NCBI GenBank assembly: GCA_937902945.1 | Contig: CALEMD010000241.1 | Location: 1 to 13,065 of the forward strand | Length of the DNA stretch: 13,065 nt | Reading direction: 5' to 3' | DNA from: an uncultured Erysipelotrichaceae bacterium | GTDB taxonomy: Bacteria; Bacillota_I; Bacilli_A; Erysipelotrichales; Erysipelotrichaceae | Shown here: positions 1 to 7,275 of the stretch, in pieces | Numbering within the stretch: position 1 is the stretch's first letter | How the letters are laid out: each line of letters begins with the position of its first letter | Translations under genes and position numbers: made by a program | Notes under the pieces: generated by a model | Told to the model about the DNA's origin: nothing | The model's input: only the letters and a program-made list of their open reading frames with translations | The model's database searches: none

Positions 1-2671
1 AGATGCTGCTGAGAAAGGTGCTTCTGTTATCCGTGATCTTCAGGACATGATACAGGGTGATTCTGCATTTATGAAAGTCAGAAGAAGCCATATCTGCGCC
101 ATAGTAAAGAATCAGGAAGGAATCAGAGACATGTATGAACTTGTCAGTGATTCCAATACAAAGACCCTAGCGGTTATGGGCAAAGCATCTGGCAAAGATG
201 GCACGGAGGTTGTATCTGAACCAAGAGTGCTTAAAAGTGAACTTGAGAAGCATCGTACAAATCTTCTCATTGGTTCCGCATGTCTGAATTCTGATGTATT
301 TGAACTGGCATGCAACGGTGATGACGAAAGACTTAGGAAAGCAGTTTCTTTCTATGACTATATTGAAATACAGCCCTTAGGCAATTATTCGACATATATT
401 GCATTGGGGAACCTGCCGAATACAGCAAGACTGAAGGCTGTTTTGAAACGGATCATCGATATGGCAGACAGCTGCGGAATACCGGTTGTTGCAGACAGTG
501 ATGCGCATTACTGCCGAAAGGATCAGAAGAAGTTCAGAGATGTATATATCATGAATCAAGGTGTAGGCGGAGTTACGCATCCGCTGTATATACGTGATAA
601 TGAACTGAGACAGAGAACTGCCAATCCTGATCAGCATATCCGCCTGACAGATGAAATGAAAGCTGAATTCTCATGGCTTGAAGATGATAATCTGGTTGAG
701 AAGATTACAGTGGATAATCCAAATCAGGTCTTTGATCTGATAGATTCAGTGCAGCCAATTCCTGATGGAACATTTCCGCCGTTTATTGAAGGCAGTGCTG
801 AAAAACTCAGCAAAGTATGCTATGAAACAGCAAAGAAGACATATGGCGAACCGCTTCCGGAAATTGTAGAGGCAAGACTGAAGCGCGAGCTGAAGGCAAT
901 TACTGAACATGGCTATGCAGTGAACTACTATATTTCGCATCTTCTTGTCAAAAAATCAAATGCGGATGGCTATCTTGTCGGCTCAAGAGGATCAGTTGGT
1001 TCATCATTTGTTGCGACAATGTCTGGAATAACAGAAGTCAATGCATTGAAACCGCATTATCTCTGTCCGCATTGTCACCATATTGAATGGATTGATGATC
1101 CAGAAGTACGTTCAGGCTTTGATCTTCCGGATAAAGAATGTCCGGTCTGTGGGAATACAATGACAGGAAATGGTCATAATATTCCGTTTGAAACATTCTT
1201 AGGATTCAATGGCGATAAAGTTCCTGATATTGATCTGAATTTTTCCAATGAATATCAGGCAAAAGCCCATGCTTTTACGAAAGAAGTATTCGGTGAGGAT
1301 CATGTCTTCAGAGCCGGCACTATTGGAACAGTTGCAGAAAAAACTGCTTTTGGCTATGTTTCCGGATACTGTGAAAAAATGAATATTACAAACATGCGCA
1401 GATCTTTGAAGGAATATCTTGCTAAGGGGTGCATGGATGTAAAGCGAACTACTGGACAGCATCCAGGCGGTATTATCGTTATACCGGCAGATCGGTCCGT
1501 ATATGAATTCACACCTGTGCAGTTTCCTGCAAATGAGCCATCATCCGAATGGAAAACAACACATTTTGACTTCCATGATATACATGATACAGTTTTGAAA
1601 TTTGATATATTAGGCCATGTAGATCCAACCGCGATGCGTTTGCTGCAGAATATTTCCGGTTTTGATCCGACAGCAATTCCGATGAATGACCCGGAAACGC
1701 TCAGTCTTTTCTCGTCAGATGACGCTTTAAAGGCAGATCCGCGTATTTATCATCAGGAAACAGGGGCGTTAGGACTGCCGGAATTCGGCACAAGAACAAC
1801 TAGAAGAGTTCTGGAAATGACTAGACCTAAGAAATTCAGTGACCTGGTGATTATTTCAGGACTGTCTCACGGAACAGATGTCTGGGCGGGCAATGCACAG
1901 ACACTGATTGAGCAGGGACACAAGCTTGAAGAAGTTATTGGATGCCGCGATGATATCATGACCTATCTGCTTGCAAAGAATCTTGAACCGATCAAAGCGT
2001 TCAAGATTATGGAAGACGTCCGAAAGGGCCGCGGACTTACTGAAGAATATGAAAAAATCATGAAAGAGCATGATGTTCCTGACTGGTATATGGAATCCTG
2101 CCGCAAGATCAAATATATGTTCCCCAAAGCGCATGCGGTTGCGTATGTTATCATGGCACTGAGAATAGCATGGTACAAGGTGCACTATCCGCATTGGTTC
2201 TATGTGCAGTTCCTTACACTTCGCTGCGATGCTTATGAAATCGAAACAATGACAAAAGGCATAGAGGCAATTCGTGACAGAATGAAGGATATTCAGATGA
2301 GAATGGCAGATCGCAATGCTGCAGTTCCTGTAAGCAATAAGGAAAAATCGCTGTTCGACACGTTGGAAGTGTGTGAGGAAATGTATGCGAGAGGCTATAG
2401 AGTAGGCAATATTGATCTTTATAACAGCCTGGCGACAGATTTCAGTGTATGCAGTGAAGATGAACACATTATCATTCCGCCATTTACATGTGTTGATGGC
2501 CTTGGCGCAAACGTTGCCCAATCGATTGTCAATGCTAGGGAACAGGGAAAGTTTCTTTCTAAAGAAGACTTATTCAGCAGAACGCAGCTTTCTCAGACAT
2601 TGGCTAGAAAACTTGAAGTTCTTGGTTGTCTTTCAGGAATGCAGGAAAAGAATCAGATGTCATTATTCTGA
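1..2671 (+). CDS. polC: DNA polymerase III alpha subunit, PolC type (5'-truncated by window)
   Basis: This is the replicative polymerase of low-GC Gram-positives. The reading frame is open from base 2, so the true start, the OB region and the exonuclease domain lie upstream; about 890 of the usual ~1,440 residues are present. The visible part begins in the second half of the PHP domain (the VVADSDAHY segment at about 485–512 is typical). It is followed by the SRGSVGSS palm motif, a four-cysteine zinc site (CPHC at 1064–1075, CPVC at 1139–1150), and PDIDLNFS at about 1223–1246, which carries two catalytic aspartates. Further on are the TTGQHPGG motif, the third catalytic aspartate in DILGH (codon at 1604), GLSHGTDVW, and KIKYMFPKAHA. 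The protein ends in QMSLF (2654–2668), a classic sliding-clamp-binding tail. In the usual GHDDPT motif the first aspartate is valine here (codon 1619–1621). Family assignment is essentially certain. Confidence 0.97.
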   Translation, partial: DAAEKGASVIRDLQDMIQGDSAFMKVRRSHICAIVKNQEGIRDMYELVSDSNTKTLAVMGKASGKDGTEVVSEPRVLKSELEKHRTNLLIGSACLNSDVFELACNGDDERLRKAVSFYDYIEIQPLGNYSTYIALGNLPNTARLKAVLKRIIDMADSCGIPVVADSDAHYCRKDQKKFRDVYIMNQGVGGVTHPLYIRDNELRQRTANPDQHIRLTDEMKAEFSWLEDDNLVEKITVDNPNQVFDLIDSVQPIPDGTFPPFIEGSAEKLSKVCYETAKKTYGEPLPEIVEARLKRELKAITEHGYAVNYYISHLLVKKSNADGYLVGSRGSVGSSFVATMSGITEVNALKPHYLCPHCHHIEWIDDPEVRSGFDLPDKECPVCGNTMTGNGHNIPFETFLGFNGDKVPDIDLNFSNEYQAKAHAFTKEVFGEDHVFRAGTIGTVAEKTAFGYVSGYCEKMNITNMRRSLKEYLAKGCMDVKRTTGQHPGGIIVIPADRSVYEFTPVQFPANEPSSEWKTTHFDFHDIHDTVLKFDILGHVDPTAMRLLQNISGFDPTAIPMNDPETLSLFSSDDALKADPRIYHQETGALGLPEFGTRTTRRVLEMTRPKKFSDLVIISGLSHGTDVWAGNAQTLIEQGHKLEEVIGCRDDIMTYLLAKNLEPIKAFKIMEDVRKGRGLTEEYEKIMKEHDVPDWYMESCRKIKYMFPKAHAVAYVIMALRIAWYKVHYPHWFYVQFLTLRCDAYEIETMTKGIEAIRDRMKDIQMRMADRNAAVPVSNKEKSLFDTLEVCEEMYARGYRVGNIDLYNSLATDFSVCSEDEHIIIPPFTCVDGLGANVAQSIVNAREQGKFLSKEDLFSRTQLSQTLARKLEVLGCLSGMQEKNQMSLF

Positions 2672-2689
2672 TGCATTTTAGAAATATTC

Positions 2690-2718
2690 TTGCAACGATT
2701 TTAATATTAGGGTATATT
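2690..2718 (+). promoter_or_regulatory. Candidate sigma-A promoter for rimP–rbfA cluster
   Basis: A TTGCAA hexamer at 2690–2695 (4/6 match to the consensus -35) is followed after exactly 17 nt by TATATT at 2713–2718 (5/6 match to the -10). It lies in the polC–rimP gap. The predicted start near 2725 would place a strong hairpin (2731–2752) almost at the 5' end of the transcript. The match is by eye only, and the surrounding sequence is AT-rich, so it could arise by chance. Confidence 0.45.
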
Positions 2719-2730
2719 GATAGCGTAAGT

Positions 2731-2752
2731 AAGGAGTGCGAAAGCACTCCTT
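2731..2752 (+). promoter_or_regulatory. Leader hairpin 1 (9-bp perfect stem, GAAA loop)
   Basis: The arm AAGGAGTGC (2731–2739) pairs perfectly with GCACTCCTT (2744–2752) around a GNRA-type GAAA tetraloop. The 5' arm contains a Shine-Dalgarno-like AAGGAG and the 3' arm a CTCCTT that mimics the 16S anti-SD. The following bases (TTCATGTTAT) are not a proper U-run, so it is a poor intrinsic terminator. A 5'-proximal mRNA-stabilising or regulatory hairpin upstream of rimP is more likely, though a weak polC terminator remains possible. Confidence 0.6.
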
Positions 2753-2764
2753 CGTTCATGTTAT

Positions 2765-2781
2765 GGCACGTCAGACGTGCC
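2765..2781 (+). promoter_or_regulatory. Leader hairpin 2 (7-bp perfect stem next to rimP RBS)
   Basis: GGCACGT (2765–2771) pairs perfectly with ACGTGCC (2775–2781) around a 3-nt CAG loop. It ends two bases before the rimP ribosome binding site. Part of its stem (GCAC/GTGC) is also complementary to parts of hairpin 1, so the two could form alternative pairings. A role in setting rimP translation is inference. Confidence 0.55.
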
Positions 2782-2783
2782 GC

Positions 2784-2787
2784 GGAG
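2784..2787 (+). promoter_or_regulatory. rimP ribosome binding site (short spacing)
   Basis: GGAG lies only 4 nt before ATG at 2792, closer than usual. It selects this start over the in-frame GTG at 2777, which has no Shine-Dalgarno sequence and sits inside hairpin 2. Confidence 0.5.
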
Positions 2788-2791
2788 AGAT

Positions 2792-3256
2792 ATGGAGAAA
2801 GCAGAAAGATTAAAAAAGCTATTTGAATCGGTATTTCAGGAATGCGGTGTAAAACTCTATGAGATTCAATGGATTCAGACACCGGACACAACTCTGCAGG
2901 TTTCTATTGAGAAATCTGATGGAAGCATGGATCTTGAAACATGCAGTGAAGTCAGTGAGAAACTGTCACAGATTCTTGATAATTGTGACCTTGCAGAAGA
3001 GAGCTATACGCTTGAAGTATGCAGTCCTGGCACAGAACGTGAAATCAAAGATTTCCATGAATTGAAGAATCTGAAGGGGACATATATCTTTGCAAGATTT
3101 AAGGAACCGATTGATGGACTAAATGAAATCACTGGGACAATTCATGAAGCTGATGACAGCCAGATTGTCATCGAGTACAAAGACAAAACAAGAAATAAAG
3201 AATTGACAATTGAATTGCAGAATATAGCAATGATCCGCCACGCGGTTAAATTCTAA
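2792..3256 (+). CDS. rimP: Ribosome maturation factor RimP (YlxS)
   Basis: RimP binds free 30S subunits and helps their maturation. The protein is 154 residues from ATG 2792, matching the usual ~150–160. The N-terminal alpha/beta domain (about 1–85) ends in the family hallmark SPGTEREI, with CSPG at residues 77–80. It is followed by the SH3-like C-terminal domain (LKGTYIFARF… through …IAMIRHAVKF). Its position between polC and nusA is the standard Firmicute location and supports the call. An upstream in-frame GTG at 2777 would add five residues (MPRRD), but it lacks a ribosome binding site and is base-paired in a predicted hairpin. The stop codon overlaps the nusA ribosome binding site (AAGGAG 3255–3260), which suggests coupled translation. 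Confidence 0.93.
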   Translation: MEKAERLKKLFESVFQECGVKLYEIQWIQTPDTTLQVSIEKSDGSMDLETCSEVSEKLSQILDNCDLAEESYTLEVCSPGTEREIKDFHELKNLKGTYIFARFKEPIDGLNEITGTIHEADDSQIVIEYKDKTRNKELTIELQNIAMIRHAVKF

Positions 3257-3268
3257 GGAGAAAGACAA

Positions 3269-5068
3269 ATGGAACTGAACTACAAAGATCTTCTTAAAGC
3301 AATGAGCGCAATAGAAGATGAACGCAAGATTTCTTCAGCAGTTATCGTAGATGCACTGAAAGAAGCTATGGCTAAGGCCTACAAAAAGGATGTTGATCTG
3401 AACGATATTGATGTACAGACCGAAATCGATGAAGGCAGCGGACATATGCATCTTTTCCAGTACTATACGGTCACAGATGATGTACAGGATGATGAACTTG
3501 AAGTCTCTTTGGAAGACGCAAAGGAAATGGATCCGAGTGCTGAAATCGGCGGCAAGGTAAGACGTGAAGTTGAAATTTCATCAATGTCACGCGCGGCTGC
3601 TACATTGGCAAGAAATGTTGTCAGACAGAAAATACGTGAAGCTGAAAAGTCTGCGGTATACGATGAATACATCGATAAACTGAATGACATGGTTTTAGGC
3701 ATCGTCGAATCTGTCCAGGAAAAATATGCTTTGATCAATCTTGGCAAGGCTGTGGCAATGATGCCAAAGAGTGCAGAAATTCCTGGTGAACGTCTTGTTG
3801 AGGGACAGAAGCTGAGAGTGGTTATTACAGAAGTCAGCAAGGATACAAAAGGTTCTCAGGTTCTTGTATCCAGAGCAGATTCAATGCTTGTAAAGCGCCT
3901 GTTTGAAAAAGAAGTGCCGGAAATATTCCAGGGCATTGTAGAAATCAAGGCAATTGCTAGAGAACCGGGTGAACGTACAAAGATGGCAGTCATGACTCAC
4001 AATGACGAGGTTGATCCAATCGGTGCGTGCATTGGTCCTAGAGGAAGCCGCGTTCAGGAGATCATTGAAGAACTTCACAATGAAAAAATAGATATCTTCC
4101 AGTGGAGTGATGATATAACGGAACTTGTAAAGAATGCACTTGCTCCTGCTGAAGTTATCAATGTACTTCCAACAGAAGATGAAAATGGACTGCTGGTCAT
4201 TGTTGATGAAGATCAGCTGTCACTTGCAATTGGCAAGCGCGGCAAAAATGCCCGTCTTGCTGTTAAACTGGTAGATCGCAAGATTGATATCAAGACAAAA
4301 GCAGAACTTGCTGAAATGGGCAAGGATTACGATCAGCTGCTGCTTGATGCAGAAGTCCGCAAGGAACAGATGCGCAAAAAGAGAGCACAGGAAGAAATTG
4401 CCCGTATGGAAGAAGAAAACCGTCAGGCAGAGGAAAAGAGACAGAAAGCTCTTGCTGCTCTTGCTGCACAGAAGAAGGGTGACGTTCCAGCTGCTGAACC
4501 GGACAACTTTATACCTGAAGAAATGCAGGAAGCTGTCAGTGAAAAACTGGCAGATGAAATGGCTGTTCCAACAGTAGAAAAAGCGGAAGAGAAACCAGCT
4601 GAAGTCAAGCCTCAGGCAGAAGAAATTCCTGCAGAAGAAACAGCTGAGGAAACTGCAGAGGAAAATGATACTGCTGAAGAACCAGAGGATAACTCTGCAG
4701 ATGCAGCTGAAGAAGTCGAAACTGTTCAGACGGAGACTGCTAAACCTAAGCGTAAAAAAGCTGATCTTGAAAATATGAAAACAGAATATGTTTCCGTATT
4801 TGAGAAACTTGCTAATACCAGCAAACCAAAACCAAAGCCAATTGACAAACTCAAGAAGAAAAAGCGCAAGGGCGAGGAAGATGAGATCAAAACTCGCAAT
4901 AAGGATTTGGAGAAGCAGCTTGGAAATAATCTGAAGACAGATATCAAGCCTGTCTATACGGAAGAAGAACTCGATGAGATTCAGAAACGTGAACAGGAAG
5001 AAGAAGACAGCAAGTTTGATTTTGATTACGATGATTATGAGGATTACTACATGGACGAGGAAAAATAA
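3269..5068 (+). CDS. nusA: Transcription elongation/termination factor NusA with long charged C-terminal extension
   Basis: NusA binds RNA polymerase and nascent RNA and modulates pausing, termination and antitermination. The protein has 599 residues, whereas Bacillus-type NusA has about 370. The order is: N-terminal RNAP-binding domain (1–~130), S1 domain (~140–203, starting near VLGIVESVQEKYALINLG), KH1 with GxxG motif GPRG (256–259), and KH2 with GKRG (322–325). From about residue 365 follows a ~235-residue tail. It consists of a Glu/Lys/Arg helix-prone segment (~365–410), an Ala/Pro/Glu low-complexity stretch with PAEE/TAEE repeats (~445–485), a conserved-looking YVSVFEKL island (507–514), a basic patch ending in KLKKKKRKG (527–535), and an acidic-aromatic end (FDFDYDDYEDYYMDEEK). 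The tail does not look like the E. coli acidic-repeat domains. The AAGGAG ribosome binding site at 3255–3260 sits 8 nt upstream. Core identity is certain; the role of the tail is unknown. Confidence 0.96.
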   Translation: MELNYKDLLKAMSAIEDERKISSAVIVDALKEAMAKAYKKDVDLNDIDVQTEIDEGSGHMHLFQYYTVTDDVQDDELEVSLEDAKEMDPSAEIGGKVRREVEISSMSRAAATLARNVVRQKIREAEKSAVYDEYIDKLNDMVLGIVESVQEKYALINLGKAVAMMPKSAEIPGERLVEGQKLRVVITEVSKDTKGSQVLVSRADSMLVKRLFEKEVPEIFQGIVEIKAIAREPGERTKMAVMTHNDEVDPIGACIGPRGSRVQEIIEELHNEKIDIFQWSDDITELVKNALAPAEVINVLPTEDENGLLVIVDEDQLSLAIGKRGKNARLAVKLVDRKIDIKTKAELAEMGKDYDQLLLDAEVRKEQMRKKRAQEEIARMEEENRQAEEKRQKALAALAAQKKGDVPAAEPDNFIPEEMQEAVSEKLADEMAVPTVEKAEEKPAEVKPQAEEIPAEETAEETAEENDTAEEPEDNSADAAEEVETVQTETAKPKRKKADLENMKTEYVSVFEKLANTSKPKPKPIDKLKKKKRKGEEDEIKTRNKDLEKQLGNNLKTDIKPVYTEEELDEIQKREQEEEDSKFDFDYDDYEDYYMDEEK

Positions 5069-5071
5069 GCC

Positions 5072-5329
5072 ATGCCTAAGAAGATTCCAATGAGGCGCTG
5101 TATTGCTACTGGAGAGCAGCTGCCAAAAGGGAAACTGCTGCGGATTGTAAGAACACCGCAGGGAACTCTGGAGGTTGATCTGAGTGGCAAGGCAAACGGC
5201 CGCGGTGCATATCTTAAAAAAGATAAAGCAGCAGTAGAAACAGCTAGAAAAAAAGGATGTCTGCAGAAAGCATTTGAAACGGATATTTCTGAAGAATTCT
5301 GGCAGAAAATAGAGAACGCGATTAAGTAA
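5072..5329 (+). CDS. rnpM: YlxR/RnpM family RNA-binding protein (DUF448)
   Basis: This is a small basic protein of 85 residues. It carries the family features MRRCIATGEQLPKGKLLRIVR at the N-terminus, where the cysteine and the TGE turn are typical, and GKANGRGAYL near residues 39–48. In Bacillus, YlxR (renamed RnpM) has been reported to bind and modulate the RNase P RNA; that role is taken from the family. It starts 3 nt after the nusA stop codon, with a modest GAGGA ribosome binding site (5057–5061) inside the end of nusA, so it is probably co-translated. The stop codon lies within a small tandem duplication (5318–5342). The usual downstream partner ylxQ is not present. Confidence 0.92.
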   Translation: MPKKIPMRRCIATGEQLPKGKLLRIVRTPQGTLEVDLSGKANGRGAYLKKDKAAVETARKKGCLQKAFETDISEEFWQKIENAIK

Positions 5330-5342
5330 GGCGTTAAGTAAG
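5318..5342 (+). repeat. Tandem 12–13 bp duplication at the ylxR stop codon
   Basis: GCGATTAAGTAAG (5318–5330) is followed immediately by GCGTTAAGTAAG (5331–5342), identical except for one missing A. The first copy contains the ylxR stop codon. It looks like a local slippage or repair scar and may mark where sequence was lost between ylxR and infB. Confidence 0.7.
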
Positions 5343-5351
5343 AAAGAGGGA

Positions 5352-5417
5352 ATGCTGAAAAAGATTGGCATCATGGGAGTACGCTCCCTGAGAGAAAGAA
5401 GAGGAGTTAGACAATGA
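5352..5417 (+). other. Micro-ORF (21 codons) coupled to infB start; possible ylxQ remnant
   Basis: An ATG at 5352 opens a 21-residue frame beginning MLKKIGIMGV and ending RRGVRQ. Its TGA stop (5415–5417) overlaps the infB ATG (5414–5416) in an ATGA arrangement typical of translational coupling. The purine-rich AGAGGG just upstream is almost too close (about 1–2 nt) to act as a good ribosome binding site. It occupies the place where Bacillus-type clusters have ylxQ, an L7Ae-like gene whose N-terminus runs roughly LLGLA-R-AR. The IMGV then Arg-rich pattern is faintly similar, so it could be a decayed ylxQ start, a coupling leader peptide or chance. Confidence 0.3.
5375..5388 (+). promoter_or_regulatory. 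Small UNCG-loop hairpin upstream of infB
   Basis: GGGAG (5375–5379) pairs with CTCCC (5384–5388) around a TACG loop, which belongs to the stable UNCG tetraloop class. The 3' arm also contains CTCC that could instead pair with GGAG in the infB ribosome binding site (5403–5406), giving a possible on/off choice for infB translation. The stem is short and the proposal is inference. Confidence 0.4.
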
Positions 5418-7273
5418 AAAAACAATACAGACCGGGACCAAAGAAATCAGATCGCAATAAGAAAAGAAACACAAATAACAGGCCTTTCGTTTCTGCACCT
5501 GTAAAGAGCAATGGACCGGCAGTACACAATATTCAGTATTCTGATGGAATTACTGTTAAAGAACTCGCACAGAAATGCAATAAATCGTCAAGCGATATCA
5601 TCAAGCTCTTATTAATGATGAACAAAATGGTTACCATCAACACACCGCTTGATGATGAAACGGTTGAACTTGTATGCATGGAATATGATATTGAAGCAGA
5701 AAAAGTTAAACAGCATGAAGAAGACAGCCTTGAAGATGAAGAAACTGACAGACCGCAGGATCTGAAAGACCGCTGTCCGATTGTAACAATCATGGGACAC
5801 GTTGACCATGGCAAAACTACATTGCTTGATTCTATCCGCAAAACTAAAGTTGTGGAAGGAGAAGCAGGCGGCATCACGCAGAGAATAGGTGCATATCAGG
5901 TTAAAGTCGGAAAGAAGAAAATCACATTTCTTGACACACCAGGACACGAAGCATTTACTGCCATGCGTGCAAGAGGCGCAAAAATCACAGATATAGCTGT
6001 TATTGTGGTTGCTGCAGATGATGGTGTTATGCCACAGACTAGAGAAGCAATTGACCATGCAAAAGCTGCAGATGTTCCAATGATTATTGCAGTGAACAAA
6101 ATTGATAAGCCGGGAGCAAATCCTGATCGGGTTATGAATGAACTCTCAGAACTGGGCATTATGCCTGAGGAATGGGGCGGAGATACAATATTCGTACAGA
6201 CATCCGCAAAAGCAGGAACCGGTATTAAAAAACTTCTGGAAACAATCCTGACTGTAGCTGAAGTCAAGGAATTGAAGGCAAATCCTAAGCGTATGGCAAC
6301 AGGTACTGTCATTGAAGCAAAATTGGATAAGGGCAGAGGCCCAGTAGCAACATTGCTTGTACAGAATGGTACATTGTCACATGGCGATCCGGTAGTTGTT
6401 GGAAGCTGTTTTGGAAAAGTCCGCAGAATGAACGACGAAGACGGCAAGGAGCTTAAGTCTGCAGGACCAAGCACACCAGTTGAAATTATCGGACTCAATG
6501 ATGTTCCTGAAGCAGGAGATGTGTTTAAAGCGTTTGAAAATGAACGTGAAGCAAGAGCACTTGCTGAACGCAGAAAGCGCAGAAAAATCGAACAGGAACG
6601 CAGAAAGACCAATTCCGTTTCGCTTGAAGATCTTTCTAAGCAGATTGAAGCCGGCGAGGTGAAAGAAATACCTGTTATTGTTAAATCTGATGTACAGGGC
6701 AGTGCTGAAGCTGTTAAATCATCACTGGAAAAACTGGAAGTCAAAGGTGTTAAGGTCAATGTCATTCATAGCACTGCCGGAGCTATATCTGAATCAGATA
6801 TCATGCTTGCAAGTGCAAGTCATGCAATGATTATAGGATTCAATGTCAGACCGGATGCTGCAATCAGGCGGAAGGCTGATCAGGAAGGCGTTGAAATACG
6901 TCTGCATACCATTATCTATAAAGCTACTGAAGAAATGGAAAATGCAATGAAAGGCATGCTTGCACCTGACTATACAGAAGTTATTATTGGACAGATGGAA
7001 GTCAGACAGATCTTCAAAGTTTCTAAAGTCGGAACAATCGCCGGATGCATGGTATCTGATGGCAAGATAGTCACTGGATGCGGAGTTCGTCTGATACGCG
7101 ATGGCATTGTCATCTATACTGGCAAGCTTGGATCACTGAAGAGATTCAAGGATGATACAAAAGAGGTTGCTGCTGGTTATGAATGCGGCATTACAATCGA
7201 AAACTTCAATGATATAAAAGTACAGGATACAATTGAAGCTTATCAGGAACAGCAGGTTCCTGCTGGAGCATAA
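5414..7273 (+). CDS. infB: Translation initiation factor IF-2
   Basis: IF2 is the GTPase that places fMet-tRNA on the 30S subunit and promotes 50S joining. The protein has 619 residues, a compact form: a short basic N-terminus (~1–45), then one IF2_N domain (VKELAQKCNKSSSDIIKLLL, about residues 45–100). The G domain has GHVDHGKT (128–135), the switch segment GGITQRIGAYQV, DTPGHE (174–179), NKID (228–231) and SAK (264–266). Domain II, the linker helix rich in Arg/Glu (~375–400) and the C-terminal fMet-tRNA-binding domains through …GYECGITIENFNDIKVQDTIEAYQ are intact. The GAGGAG ribosome binding site (5401–5406) lies 7 nt upstream. The long low-complexity N-terminus of many IF2 proteins is absent, as is common in Bacillus-like relatives. 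Confidence 0.97.
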   Translation: MKKQYRPGPKKSDRNKKRNTNNRPFVSAPVKSNGPAVHNIQYSDGITVKELAQKCNKSSSDIIKLLLMMNKMVTINTPLDDETVELVCMEYDIEAEKVKQHEEDSLEDEETDRPQDLKDRCPIVTIMGHVDHGKTTLLDSIRKTKVVEGEAGGITQRIGAYQVKVGKKKITFLDTPGHEAFTAMRARGAKITDIAVIVVAADDGVMPQTREAIDHAKAADVPMIIAVNKIDKPGANPDRVMNELSELGIMPEEWGGDTIFVQTSAKAGTGIKKLLETILTVAEVKELKANPKRMATGTVIEAKLDKGRGPVATLLVQNGTLSHGDPVVVGSCFGKVRRMNDEDGKELKSAGPSTPVEIIGLNDVPEAGDVFKAFENEREARALAERRKRRKIEQERRKTNSVSLEDLSKQIEAGEVKEIPVIVKSDVQGSAEAVKSSLEKLEVKGVKVNVIHSTAGAISESDIMLASASHAMIIGFNVRPDAAIRRKADQEGVEIRLHTIIYKATEEMENAMKGMLAPDYTEVIIGQMEVRQIFKVSKVGTIAGCMVSDGKIVTGCGVRLIRDGIVIYTGKLGSLKRFKDDTKEVAAGYECGITIENFNDIKVQDTIEAYQEQQVPAGA

Positions 7274-7275
7274 TC

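Noticed and set aside
1856..2521. 221-codon open frame on the - strand opposite polC
   Set aside because: Shadow of conserved PolC sequence; its translation has no recognisable features.
2731..2760. Leader hairpin 1 as an intrinsic terminator of polC
   Set aside because: The stem is strong, but the following TTCATGTTAT lacks a T-run and a promoter-like sequence lies just upstream, so it is treated as a leader element instead.
2777..2791. GTG at 2777 as an alternative rimP start
   Set aside because: It has no ribosome binding site and lies inside the second leader hairpin. ATG 2792 has GGAG upstream and gives the usual RimP N-terminus.
2758..2826. 22-codon frame from ATG 2758 overlapping the rimP start in another frame, as a possible leader peptide
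   Set aside because: No usable ribosome binding site: the only AAGGAG (2731–2736) is in a stem and too far upstream. Its sequence is largely the out-of-frame start of rimP.
4220..5425. 401-codon open frame on the - strand opposite the nusA tail and ylxR
   Set aside because: It is the antisense of a Glu/Lys-rich low-complexity region, giving a Phe/Leu/Ser/Cys-rich translation with no domain or RBS. It lies opposite well-supported genes.
5896..6765. 289-codon open frame on the - strand opposite infB
   Set aside because: Ser/Thr/Leu-rich shadow of the IF2 G domain; infB is unmistakable on the other strand.
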